From: Pseudorhodoplanes sp.
Lineage (GTDB): Bacteria > Pseudomonadota > Alphaproteobacteria > Rhizobiales > Xanthobacteraceae
Direction of reading: 5' to 3'
DNA length: 64,000 nucleotides
Assembly: GCA_032027085.1 (NCBI GenBank)
Contig: JAVSMS010000001.1
Location: 2,811,126 to 2,875,125, forward strand
Shown here in pieces: positions 44,851 to 53,519 of the stretch; the first letter of the stretch is position 1; each line of letters begins with the position of its first letter. Position numbers and translations under genes: made by a program. The notes beneath the pieces are model-generated. The model worked only from the letters and a program-made list of their open reading frames with translations. It had not been told where the DNA came from and did no database searches.

Positions 44851-46308
44851 GTGAACCTTCTTCAAAACCTTGCCGACAATCTCGTCCGTCCGATCCAGTC
44901 CTTCCGCCCGCGCTATCTGCCGGTGGTGATGGTCTATTTCGCCTATGGCGCGCTCGGGCTGACCGATGTCACGCGCGACATGTGGGTGAAGGAGAAGCTG
45001 ACGCTCAGCCCGGCCGAGCTCGCCGGCATCGGCGTGTGGCTAACGCTGCCCTGGAGCATCAAGATGGTGTTTGGGCAACTGGTCGACAGCGTTCCGCTCT
45101 TCGGCTCGCAGCGCAAATCCTACATCATGCTCGGCGCCGCGTTCACGACCGCGGGCCTGATCGTCCTGGCCGGCGCAGCCGGCGGCTGGCTCGCTTTCCT
45201 CGGGCTCGAGCAGCTCTTTGTTCTGGGCGCAATCCTGATCGTGATCGGCACGGTCATCCAGGATGTGGTCGCTGATGCGATGTCGACCGAGGTGGTGCCG
45301 CGCGCCGACGAGAAGGGGACGCCGCGTCCGGAGGACGAGATCAAGGCCGAGCTCGGCATGGTGCAGGTGCTGGGGCGGCTCGCATTGTCCGGCGGCATTC
45401 TTGCAGTCGCGGGCCTCTCGGGCTGGCTTGCCACGTTGTTCGACCGCGAGACGGTGTTCCTATTCGGACTTGTTGTGCCGGCGGTTTCACTGACCAGCGT
45501 GTTCCTCGTGCAGGAAACCGGCGAGCGGCGCCCGCTCGACTGGCGCATCCTCGGCGCCGGCCTTGCTTTCGGCGCGGTGGTGGTGGCGCTGGCGGTTGGC
45601 GGCTTGCCCTATGGGCAGGAGCTGATCTTCGTCCTGTCGATGACAGTGATCTGCACCATGCTGGTCTGGGTCACGCGCGATCTCGACCACAAGTCGCGCA
45701 TGGCGATCTTATATACGACACTGATCATCTTCGCGTTTCGCGCGACGCCGGCGGTTGGCGATGGTTATTTCTGGTGGACGCTCGACGTGCTGAAATTCGA
45801 CGAGGCCTTCTACGGCACCTTGCGGCAGACAGGCGCGCTGCTCGGGCTTGTCGTGCTGTGGGTGTTCTCAAAGCAGATCACCGAATATCCGGTGAAATGG
45901 ACGTTGCTCTGGCTCGCCGTTTTGGGGGCGCTGCTGGCGCTGCCGAATGTCGGTCTTTACTACGGCCTCGCTGAATGGACGGAAGCGCGTTTCGGCTTCG
46001 GTGCGCGCACCATCGCCATGATCGATGCGGCGACGGCGTCGCCCTTCGTGCAGCTCAGCATGGTGCCGCTGCTGACGCTGATCGCCTTCTATGCGCCGCC
46101 GGGACGGCGCGCGACCTGGTTCGCGCTGATGGCTTCGCTGATGAATCTGGCGCTGGTGGCGGGACAGTTGCAGACCAAATATTTCAATCAATTGTTCACC
46201 ATTCAGCGCGGCGATTATGGCGAGCTCGGCGTCCTGCTGATCGTGGTCCTGGTCATGGGCTTGATGATCCCGGTCGGCGCCATCCTGCTGTTTGGTCGCC
46301 GCATCTGA
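44851..46308 (+). CDS. Major facilitator (BT1/folate-biopterin-type) transporter
   Basis: A 485-aa membrane protein with about twelve hydrophobic helices. The opening RPRYLPVVMVYFAYGALGLTDVTRDMW and LPWSIKMVFGQLVDSVPLFGSQRKSY near residue 65 match BT1-family transporters, whose characterised members carry folate, biopterin or S-adenosylmethionine. The substrate here is unknown. GTG start with only a weak RBS, so the N-terminus is not certain, but MNLLQNLADNL is plausible. The sensor-kinase gene follows 121 bp later on the same strand. Confidence 0.78.
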   Translation: MNLLQNLADNLVRPIQSFRPRYLPVVMVYFAYGALGLTDVTRDMWVKEKLTLSPAELAGIGVWLTLPWSIKMVFGQLVDSVPLFGSQRKSYIMLGAAFTTAGLIVLAGAAGGWLAFLGLEQLFVLGAILIVIGTVIQDVVADAMSTEVVPRADEKGTPRPEDEIKAELGMVQVLGRLALSGGILAVAGLSGWLATLFDRETVFLFGLVVPAVSLTSVFLVQETGERRPLDWRILGAGLAFGAVVVALAVGGLPYGQELIFVLSMTVICTMLVWVTRDLDHKSRMAILYTTLIIFAFRATPAVGDGYFWWTLDVLKFDEAFYGTLRQTGALLGLVVLWVFSKQITEYPVKWTLLWLAVLGALLALPNVGLYYGLAEWTEARFGFGARTIAMIDAATASPFVQLSMVPLLTLIAFYAPPGRRATWFALMASLMNLALVAGQLQTKYFNQLFTIQRGDYGELGVLLIVVLVMGLMIPVGAILLFGRRI

Positions 46309-46429
46309 CGTCTGCTCAGGGCCTGGGGTCAAAAAGTGACAGGGGCGGCGCATTCCCATTGCCTGGGATACGAGGTAGAAAACTCGCCCTGCACGACGAA
46401 TCAGCCCACATTCACTGTCCGGGACCGAC

Positions 46430-49177
46430 ATGACGGGCGCACAGAAGCTCTCGCCGCCGACTGACGACCGTTCCTGGTACAGCACCGTGGGCGGCAAGCT
46501 TGTCGCTGCCTTTATCCTGGCCGCCGCCCTGACCGTGATCGCCACGCTGGTGGCGCTCGTGCAGTTTCACAACATCAATGCAGTGATGAGCCGGCTGACC
46601 GGCGCCAGCCTGCCGGCCGTCAAATATTCGCTGGCGGTCGAAACCAACGCCAAGGCCATCGCAGCCGGCGGGGCGCGGCTCGCTGCGGCCACAAGCGAGT
46701 TGCAGCGATTCACCGGCATGTCCGAGGCCACGGAAAAAATCGGCAATCTGTGGGGCGCGCTGTCGCAATTGCGCGCGGTGTCCGGCGACACCGCCGGCAT
46801 GATGCGGCTGCAGACGCTGATCGCGGGGATTGACGAGCGGCTGGGACAGCTCGATCGCATCATCCGAGACAAGATTTACACCGTGTCGGCGCGCGACAAG
46901 CTGTCCGCCCAGATTCCGGTTGCGACCGAAGCGCTGGTGCAAAACCTTACGCCGTTTGCGCGGCAGGGTGCGACGGCGAAATCCGCGCTCGAATTGCAAT
47001 CCGACATTTATCGCGCGGCGGACCTCCTGCATCGGGCGCTGTCGATCGGCAAGGCCGTGACGCTCAAGACATTACAGCAGCAATTCGAAACCGTGCGGTT
47101 GCGCATATTGAACGTCTCCGATGCGCTGCAGTCGGAAGCGGAAGTGGACCAGAATGCGCGCACGGCCGTTCGACAGTCGGTGCAGGTGTTGCTCGCATTG
47201 GGCCGGCCGAATGTCGGTCTGTTCCACTTGCGTGCAACCGAAATCGACCAGCAGCAAAGCGCCGATGACCTGCAATTGGCGTTGCAGAAACTCGCCTCCG
47301 ACCTCGAGACAGAGGTCAATACGCTGGTCGCGGCGGCGGAAATGGAGGCGTCGGATGCAACGGCCCTCACGGCCGCGGCGCTCGAAGACAGTCGTTATTG
47401 GCTGATCGCTTTGTCTTGTGTGAGCCTGCTGGCGGCGATCCTGATCGTCTGGCTCTTCGTTGTCCGCTACATCGTGGCGCGCTTGCAAACATTGACGGCG
47501 AGCATGATGGCGGTTGCCGGCGGCAAGCTTGATGCCGATATTCCACCGGCCGGAGCCGATGAGCTCGGCGACATGAGCCGCGCGCTCGTCATTTTCCGTG
47601 AGAATGCCCGCGACATTCACAGGGCGAGGGAGGAGGCGGAGAAGGCGCGCTACGAGGCGGAGGCGGCGTCGCGCACGAAGTCCTCTTTCCTTGCAAATAT
47701 GAGCCATGAACTGCGCACGCCGCTCAATGCGATCATCGGCTATAGCGAAATCCTGCGCGAGGACGCGGTCGACCGCGGCGATGATGCGAGCGAGGCGGAT
47801 CTGATCAAGATCGAGGCCGCGGGCAAGCATCTGCTCGGGCTCATCAATGACATTCTTGATCTGTCCAAGATCGAGGCAGGCCGCATGGATCTGCATTTCG
47901 AGGACGTCGACCTGAAGAAGCTGGTGACCGATGTCAGCGCGCTGGTGGCGCCGCTGATGAGCAAGAACGGCAACGCCCTGCAAATCAACGTGCCTGCGAA
48001 TATCGGCAGCATGCGGGTTGATCTGGTCAAGCTGAAGCAGAGCCTGATCAATCTCCTCAGCAACGCGGCAAAGTTTACCAAGGATGGAAGGGTGGGGCTG
48101 ACGCTCGCCCGCGCGGCCGGCGCGGATGGCAAGCCGGTCTTCACCTTTGCGGTCCGTGATTCGGGCATCGGCATGACGGAAGAGCAGATCGGCCGACTGT
48201 TCCAGGCGTTCACGCAGGCCGACACCACGACCACGCGCAATTACGGCGGCACCGGCCTCGGCCTGACCATCACCAAGCATTTCTGCACCATGCTCGGCGG
48301 CAGCATCGACGTGACCAGCAAGCCGGGCGAGGGGTCCGTATTCACGATCACATTGCCGGAAGGCGGAAAATCCGAAACGCCAACCGCGGCGATCGATCAC
48401 GGGCCAGCCATGAGCGGGTCCGCCGTCGGCCGTAAAATCCTGATCGTCGACGACGATCCTGCCGTCCACGATGTCCTGCGCATCACGCTGTCAAAGGAAG
48501 GCTATCGCCTGCTGCATGCCTATGACGGCACCGAGGCGCTTGATCTTGTCCGCAAGCATCACCCCGATGTCATCACCCTTGACGTGATGATGCCCCGCGT
48601 CGATGGCTGGAGCGTCTTGAGCGAACTCAAATCCGATCCCGATCTCGCGCGCATTCCGGTCATCATGTTGACCATCGTCGACGAGCGCACCATGGGCTAT
48701 TCGCTCGGCGCCTCCGAATACATGACGAAGCCTGTCGATCGCACGCGACTGGTCGAGCTGGTGCGCCGCTTCACCGCACAGACAGAAAAGGACATCGTTC
48801 TGGTGGTTGATGACGATGCGGATGTGCGCAGCATCGTCAAGACGACGGTCGAGAAGACCGGATTGAAAACGGCCGATGCGGTGAACGGGCAGGCGGCGCT
48901 GGACTGGCTTGCCGCGCATCAGAGCCCCTCATTGATTCTGCTCGACCTGATGATGCCGGTGATGGACGGCTTCGAGTTTCTGGAACGCGTGCGGAAAAAT
49001 CCCGCGACTGCGCATGTGCCGATCGTGGTGCTGACGGCGAAGGATCTGACCGAAGACGAGCGCCGTCTGATCAACGAACGGACCCTGCTGGTTCTGACCA
49101 AAGGGGCGCAGCCGCTGTCGTCGCTCGGCAGTGCTTTGTCGGCCATCGCCCGGCAGGCGATGGAAAGTGCGCAATGA
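46430..49177 (+). CDS. Hybrid sensor histidine kinase with two receiver domains
   Basis: A 915-aa membrane sensor. TM1 about residues 24-45, a helical periplasmic sensor region of about 270 residues, TM2 about 323-345 and HAMP (about 346-400). HisKA follows with His426 in ANMSHELRTPLNAIIGYSE, then HATPase with DSGIGMTEEQIGRLF and GGTGLGLTI. Receiver 1 has Asp718 (LDVMMPRVDGW) and receiver 2 has Asp839 (LDLMMPVMDGF). Ligand unknown; the all-helical sensor resembles chemoreceptor-like four-helix domains. It is followed after 15 bp by a single-domain regulator and then a receiver-cyclase gene, so phosphate flow into cAMP synthesis is likely. Confidence 0.9.
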   Translation: MTGAQKLSPPTDDRSWYSTVGGKLVAAFILAAALTVIATLVALVQFHNINAVMSRLTGASLPAVKYSLAVETNAKAIAAGGARLAAATSELQRFTGMSEATEKIGNLWGALSQLRAVSGDTAGMMRLQTLIAGIDERLGQLDRIIRDKIYTVSARDKLSAQIPVATEALVQNLTPFARQGATAKSALELQSDIYRAADLLHRALSIGKAVTLKTLQQQFETVRLRILNVSDALQSEAEVDQNARTAVRQSVQVLLALGRPNVGLFHLRATEIDQQQSADDLQLALQKLASDLETEVNTLVAAAEMEASDATALTAAALEDSRYWLIALSCVSLLAAILIVWLFVVRYIVARLQTLTASMMAVAGGKLDADIPPAGADELGDMSRALVIFRENARDIHRAREEAEKARYEAEAASRTKSSFLANMSHELRTPLNAIIGYSEILREDAVDRGDDASEADLIKIEAAGKHLLGLINDILDLSKIEAGRMDLHFEDVDLKKLVTDVSALVAPLMSKNGNALQINVPANIGSMRVDLVKLKQSLINLLSNAAKFTKDGRVGLTLARAAGADGKPVFTFAVRDSGIGMTEEQIGRLFQAFTQADTTTTRNYGGTGLGLTITKHFCTMLGGSIDVTSKPGEGSVFTITLPEGGKSETPTAAIDHGPAMSGSAVGRKILIVDDDPAVHDVLRITLSKEGYRLLHAYDGTEALDLVRKHHPDVITLDVMMPRVDGWSVLSELKSDPDLARIPVIMLTIVDERTMGYSLGASEYMTKPVDRTRLVELVRRFTAQTEKDIVLVVDDDADVRSIVKTTVEKTGLKTADAVNGQAALDWLAAHQSPSLILLDLMMPVMDGFEFLERVRKNPATAHVPIVVLTAKDLTEDERRLINERTLLVLTKGAQPLSSLGSALSAIARQAMESAQ

Positions 49178-49192
49178 AGGAGAGGCAAAGGC

Positions 49193-49558
49193 ATGCCCAA
49201 GATTTTGCTGGTCGAGGATAACGAGATGAACCGGGACATGCTGTCCCGGCGCCTGCTGCGCAACGGCTTCGATGTGATCATGGCCGTGAACGGGCAGGAG
49301 GGCATTGACCTTGCCGCGAGCCAGACGCCTGACCTCATCCTGATGGATATGAGTTTGCCGGTGCTGGACGGCTGGGACGCCACCCGTCAGCTCAAGGCCA
49401 ATCCGGCGACGGCCGGCATTCCTGTCATCGCCTTGACCGCGCATGCGATGGAAAGCGATCGCGAAAAGGCGCTGGCGGCTGGCTGCGACGATTTCGATAC
49501 CAAGCCGATCGAGCTGCCGCGCCTGCTCGGAAAGATGAAAGCCCTGCTGCCAGGCTGA
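49193..49558 (+). CDS. Single-domain response regulator, DivK-like
   Basis: A 121-aa receiver with no output domain. VEDNEMNRDMLSRRLLRNGF opens it, Asp52 in LILMDMSLPVLDGWDATR accepts phosphate, and the Thr/Lys switch residues are in IALTAHAM and TKPIELPRLL. The pattern resembles DivK, a diffusible phosphate carrier. RBS about GAGAGG at 49183-49188. Between the kinase and the cyclase genes, so it may shuttle phosphate between them. Confidence 0.9.
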   Translation: MPKILLVEDNEMNRDMLSRRLLRNGFDVIMAVNGQEGIDLAASQTPDLILMDMSLPVLDGWDATRQLKANPATAGIPVIALTAHAMESDREKALAAGCDDFDTKPIELPRLLGKMKALLPG

Positions 49559-49563
49559 AACCC

Positions 49564-51168
49564 ATGAGAAGCACGCCGCGAGAGGGTGATGGGAAGGAGG
49601 TAGCGCGGCTCCACAACGCGCTGCGTGTGCATCTGCGCCAGGAGTTCGTCGCGCCCGCGGCCGCCATTGTGGGCTTCACCGATATTCTGCTGGAGGACTC
49701 AGAGCGTCTGGGGCTGAGCGACTACCAGGCCGATCTCGAGCGGATCAGAACTGCCGGCGCCTCCTTGCAGGGCTTTCTTAATCAGGTGCTCGGACAGACC
49801 GAGAATCCCGCTGATATCGACGCCTATCGCGCGCGCCTGCGCCATGATCTGCGCACGCCGATCAATGCCGTCAAAGGCTATGGCGAGATGATCCTGGAGG
49901 ATGCGAGCGAGGGCGGCCACGAAGCGCTGCTGCCCGACCTTCAGAGATTGCTCGCCTGCGCCGAGGATCTGCTGACGCGCGTGGACGCGCTGGTCGCCTA
50001 TACTGGGCAGACCGACCCGACCTCGGCCATGGCGATGGACGGCGCGGCGCGTGTCATGGAGGCGATCAAGTCGACGGGACCGGCGCCCGCTGTGAAGGCC
50101 ATCAGCGGATGCATCCTCGTCGTCGATGACAATGACTCCAATCGCGATCTGCTGGCGCGGCAATTGACGCGCGATGGTCACGCCGTCGAGGTGGCTGCTT
50201 CCGCCGCCGAGGCTTTTGCCCGCCTGCAGGAGCGGAGCTTTGATCTCATTCTGCTCGATGTCCTGATGCCCGACGTCAGTGGATACGAGACGCTCATCCG
50301 GCTCAAGGGCGAGGCCGCGACCTGCGAAATCCCGGTGATCATGATTTCGGCGCTGGATGAGCTTGACTCCATCGTGCGCTGTATCGAGGCGGGTGCCGTC
50401 GATTATCTGCCGAAGCCGTTCGCGCCGCCGTTGCTGCGGGCGCGCATACGCGCCTCGCTGGAAAATAAGTTCCTGAACGACCGCGAACGCCAGATGATGC
50501 AGGAAATCCGCGACGCCAAGGAGCGCAACGAGGCTTTGCTGCTCAGCATTCTGCCGAAAGCGGTGGTCGACCGCATCAATGACGGCGCCAACATGGTCGC
50601 CGATCACATCTCGGAAGCGACGATCCTGTTCGCCGATCTCGTGGACTTCACGCCGTTCTCGGCTGGACTGCCGGCGGCGGAGGTGGTCGGTTTTCTGAAT
50701 CTGATTTTCTCCGAATTCGACCGGCTGGCGGAGCGGTTCGGCGCGGAGAAGATCAAGACCATCGGCGACGCCTATATGGTGGCGGTGGGCATTCCCGAGC
50801 CGCGCGAGGATCATGCCGAGACCTGCGCACGCATGGCATTGGCAATGCGCGAGACGCTGGAGACCATCAAGGTGGAAACCGGCGCGCCGGTGCGGCTGCG
50901 GATCGGCCTGCATTGCGGTCCGGCGGTGGCCGGTGTCATCGGCGAGCGCAAATTCGCTTACGACGTCTGGGGCAGCACCGTAAATATTGCGAGCCGTATG
51001 GAATCGCATGGCCTGCCCGGGCGCATCCATGTCTCGAAGACGGTGGCACAGCGTCTCGACGGCAAGTTCATGCTGTCGCCGCGCGGCCCGCTCGAGGTGA
51101 AGGGCGCCGGCCTGATGGAAACGTTCTTTCTGGACGCCGAAGGCGAGCCGGGCTCCAACCTCACGTAA
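49564..51168 (+). CDS. Receiver-adenylate cyclase with N-terminal kinase-dimerisation-like segments
   Basis: A 534-aa soluble protein. Residues 15-60 and 85-130 resemble two HisKA dimerisation helices: the second keeps His94 (RHDLRTPINAVKGYGE), the first has Gln26 instead (RQEFVAPAAAIVGF). There is no ATPase domain. A receiver domain (about 183-300) has Asp232. A class III cyclase domain (about 350-530) has metal ligands Asp358 and Asp402, adenine-selecting Lys398 and Asp467, and Asn474 and Arg478. This residue set indicates ATP to cAMP rather than cGMP. It starts 5 bp after the DivK-like gene. Confidence 0.9.
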   Translation: MRSTPREGDGKEVARLHNALRVHLRQEFVAPAAAIVGFTDILLEDSERLGLSDYQADLERIRTAGASLQGFLNQVLGQTENPADIDAYRARLRHDLRTPINAVKGYGEMILEDASEGGHEALLPDLQRLLACAEDLLTRVDALVAYTGQTDPTSAMAMDGAARVMEAIKSTGPAPAVKAISGCILVVDDNDSNRDLLARQLTRDGHAVEVAASAAEAFARLQERSFDLILLDVLMPDVSGYETLIRLKGEAATCEIPVIMISALDELDSIVRCIEAGAVDYLPKPFAPPLLRARIRASLENKFLNDRERQMMQEIRDAKERNEALLLSILPKAVVDRINDGANMVADHISEATILFADLVDFTPFSAGLPAAEVVGFLNLIFSEFDRLAERFGAEKIKTIGDAYMVAVGIPEPREDHAETCARMALAMRETLETIKVETGAPVRLRIGLHCGPAVAGVIGERKFAYDVWGSTVNIASRMESHGLPGRIHVSKTVAQRLDGKFMLSPRGPLEVKGAGLMETFFLDAEGEPGSNLT

Positions 51169-51175
51169 GGTTTCT

Positions 51176-51634
51176 TTATGTGAGTCTTGGCAGAAGCCTG
51201 ACATTGCGGTTCTTCATCATCCGTCGCAACATCTCACTGAGATATTCGTCATCCTTGGTGCTGAAGCCTTTGACGGCCGCGCGATATTCGGTCACCGCGT
51301 GCGGCATCATCTTCTCGTAAGCCTTGAGGCCTTTCGCCGTGATTGAAATTTCGACCACGCGGGAATCCTTTTTTGCATTCCTGCGTTCGAGAAAACCCCG
51401 GCGCTTCAGGCCGGCGACAAGCCGGCTCACGGTCGGCTGCGGTAGCACCGCGGCTTCCGTGAGCTGCGTGATGCTGATGCCGTTATGCGCCGCCAGCACG
51501 GCGAGAATCCGCCAGTCCTGGAAGCTGTAGCCATGCTTGCGCAGCGTTTCGCTCAGATTCTGATTCATCCGCGCGATCAGCCGGTTCATCAGATAGGGCG
51601 GCAAATCATCGAGATGCGGATGTGTCTTCATCAT
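51176..51634 (-). CDS. MarR family transcriptional regulator of the TRAP operon
   Basis: About 152 aa. A MarR winged helix with FQDWRILAVLAAHNGISITQLTEAAVLPQPTVSRLVAGLKRRGFLERR and the wing NAKKDSRVVEISIT. The start ATG (51634 or 51631) overlaps the stop of the TRAP large permease gene, so regulator and transporter are translationally coupled. The palindrome at 54582-54603 upstream of the first gene is the expected binding site, making a feedback loop. The effector is presumably the transported aromatic or acidic compound (inference). Confidence 0.88.
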   Translation of the reverse strand: MMKTHPHLDDLPPYLMNRLIARMNQNLSETLRKHGYSFQDWRILAVLAAHNGISITQLTEAAVLPQPTVSRLVAGLKRRGFLERRNAKKDSRVVEISITAKGLKAYEKMMPHAVTEYRAAVKGFSTKDDEYLSEMLRRMMKNRNVRLLPRLT

Positions 51635-52950
51635 CCCCCCAGGATGCGGGGCAGCCATGTCGCGATCGGCGGAAACAGCAGGATCAGCGCCAGCACCAGC
51701 ACTCCGAAAACGACATAGGGTATGGCGGCCCAGTAGATCTGAGCCATGTTCACCGAGGAGGGTGCCACGCTCTTCATCGTGAAAAGCAGAAGTCCGAAGG
51801 GCGGCGTCAGCAGACCGAGCTGCATGCAGATAAGGAAAATGATGCCGAACCAGATCGGGTCGATGCCAAGCTGCTGCACCAGCGGCATGAAGAAGGGCAG
51901 CGTGATGAGCATCATGCTCACCTGATCGACGAAGCAGCCGAGGAACAAGAGGATCAGAATCATGCCGATGATCACTGTCATCGGCGGCAGGCCCTGGCCG
52001 GTGATCAGGCCGAGAATGCCATTGACCACGCCAGAGAAACTCAGGACCTGCGCGAAGGTTGTGGCGCCGATGATGATGAATAGGATGGTGCCGGAGATGG
52101 CCACCGTGCCCAGCAGCGCCTGCATCAGGTTGTTGAAGGTCAACCTGCCATAGGCGAGCGCCGCGACAATGGTGCCGGCGGCGCCGATGGCGGCCGCTTC
52201 CGTCGGCGTCGCCCAGCCCGCCGCCATGGCGCCCACCACGAGGCCGAAGATGAACAGCAGCGGCAGCACATAGGTGAGGAAGGGCAGCCAGCGTTCGGCG
52301 AAGCTCGGGGTTTTTTCAAGCGTCTCGGCCGGCGCCAGTGCAGGATCGATGACGGCGCGGGAAATGATGTAGCCGACGAACAGCGCGCTGAGCATCAGCC
52401 CCGGGATCACGCCGCCGATCAAAAGCCCGGTGATGGAAATGCCGGCAAGGCTACCAAGCAGCACGGTCAAGGCTGAGGGCGGGATCAGCATGTCGACACC
52501 GCCGATGCCCATGATCGGTCCCATCGCCATTTTCGGATGATAGCCGCGCGCCAGCATGGTCGGCAGCATCAGGCTGCCGAGCAGGGCGGTGGTGGCGATG
52601 GTGGAGCCGGAAATCGCGGAGAACACCGTGCCGGCGACGATGGCGATCACCGACAACCGGCCCGGCACGCGGCGGATCAGCACGGCGAAGGCGTCGATCG
52701 CCTTCATCGCCACGCCGCTGTGGAACAGCACTTCGCCCATCAGCACGAAGAACGGGATCGGCGTCAGCGCGAAGATGGTGATGGACTGCACCGCATTGCG
52801 CGAAAACTGGATCAGCCCGACCTGGCCGCCGAGGAAAATGGCGGCCCCGACAATATTGATGGCGAGAAAGGCGAAGGCGACAGGCAGGCCAAGCGCCATC
52901 AGCGCGACCAAGCCACCGAACAACAGAATGCTGGCCTCGATCCAGGGCAT
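51631..52950 (-). CDS. TRAP transporter large permease, DctM family
   Basis: A 439-aa inner-membrane protein with about twelve hydrophobic helices. Family marks: IPFFVLMGEVLFHSGVAMKAIDAF near residue 62, VFSAISGSTIATTALLGSLMLP near 108, GIGGVDMLIPPSALTVLLGSLAGIS near 148 and LLTPPFGLLLFTMKSV near the C-terminus. Works with the separate DctQ (3 bp upstream) and DctP. Complete. Confidence 0.93.
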   Translation of the reverse strand: MPWIEASILLFGGLVALMALGLPVAFAFLAINIVGAAIFLGGQVGLIQFSRNAVQSITIFALTPIPFFVLMGEVLFHSGVAMKAIDAFAVLIRRVPGRLSVIAIVAGTVFSAISGSTIATTALLGSLMLPTMLARGYHPKMAMGPIMGIGGVDMLIPPSALTVLLGSLAGISITGLLIGGVIPGLMLSALFVGYIISRAVIDPALAPAETLEKTPSFAERWLPFLTYVLPLLFIFGLVVGAMAAGWATPTEAAAIGAAGTIVAALAYGRLTFNNLMQALLGTVAISGTILFIIIGATTFAQVLSFSGVVNGILGLITGQGLPPMTVIIGMILILLFLGCFVDQVSMMLITLPFFMPLVQQLGIDPIWFGIIFLICMQLGLLTPPFGLLLFTMKSVAPSSVNMAQIYWAAIPYVVFGVLVLALILLFPPIATWLPRILGG

Positions 52951-52953
52951 TGG

Positions 52954-53466
52954 CTACGCGACCGAAGTCGCCTCCTGCCGGAGGTCGCGCACCCTGAGGA
53001 TGCGGTGGAAGCGGAAGATGAATTCGATGGCGATCAGACCGAAGGTCGCCGGCATCGGCGCCAGCAGCCACCATTCGGGGAAGACGAGGTTCTTGATAGT
53101 GATGGAGCCGAGCTGCCAGGCTTCCGATGTCATCAGGAATCCGTAATAGACCATGCCGAGGCAGACCACGAAGCCGAATACGTCGCCGGCCGCTTCCATC
53201 AGCCAGGCGAGGCGCCGCGGAATCGCACTCAGCACGAGGTCGAGGCGGACGTGTTGGCCGCGCCGCAGCAGCCACGGGCCGGTCAACAGCGTCATCATAT
53301 AGAGGGCGTATTCCGAGACTTCGTTGGCCCACACGAAGCCGCGCACGGTAATGTTGCGCAAAAGGATATCGGCGGTGACCAGGACCACCATGCCGAACAG
53401 GATCAGCGCCGCGATCACCGCGAGCCCGTCGAGGAGCCGCCCGAAAGCTGCCGACAATCTGGTCAC
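52954..53466 (-). CDS. TRAP transporter small permease, DctQ family
   Basis: A 170-aa protein with four hydrophobic helices; the pattern ADILLRNITVRGFVWANEVSEYALYMMT near residue 30 and HVRLDLVLSAIPRRLAWLMEA near 70 are typical of DctQ. It couples the binding protein to DctM. Followed by dctM after 3 bp and preceded by a perfect intergenic hairpin after dctP. Confidence 0.88.
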   Translation of the reverse strand: MTRLSAAFGRLLDGLAVIAALILFGMVVLVTADILLRNITVRGFVWANEVSEYALYMMTLLTGPWLLRRGQHVRLDLVLSAIPRRLAWLMEAAGDVFGFVVCLGMVYYGFLMTSEAWQLGSITIKNLVFPEWWLLAPMPATFGLIAIEFIFRFHRILRVRDLRQEATSVA

Positions 53467-53483
53467 GGATTTCTCGTTTGGAT

Positions 53484-53511
53484 CGCCGGCGCAGGCTCGG
53501 CTGCGCCGGCG
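53484..53511. repeat. Perfect intercistronic hairpin between dctP and dctQ
   Basis: CGCCGGCGCAG (53484-53494) and CTGCGCCGGCG (53501-53511) with a 6-nt loop. In transporter operons such hairpins often stabilise the upstream mRNA or attenuate readthrough, giving more binding protein than permease. No T run follows. Confidence 0.65.
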
Positions 53512-53519
53512 CTAGGATG

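Noticed and set aside
47072-48469. 465-codon minus-strand frame opposite the histidine kinase
   Set aside because: Shadow of conserved HAMP, HisKA and HATPase regions.
49699-51204. 501-codon minus-strand frame opposite the cyclase
   Set aside because: Shadow of receiver and cyclase domains with catalytic residues on the plus strand.
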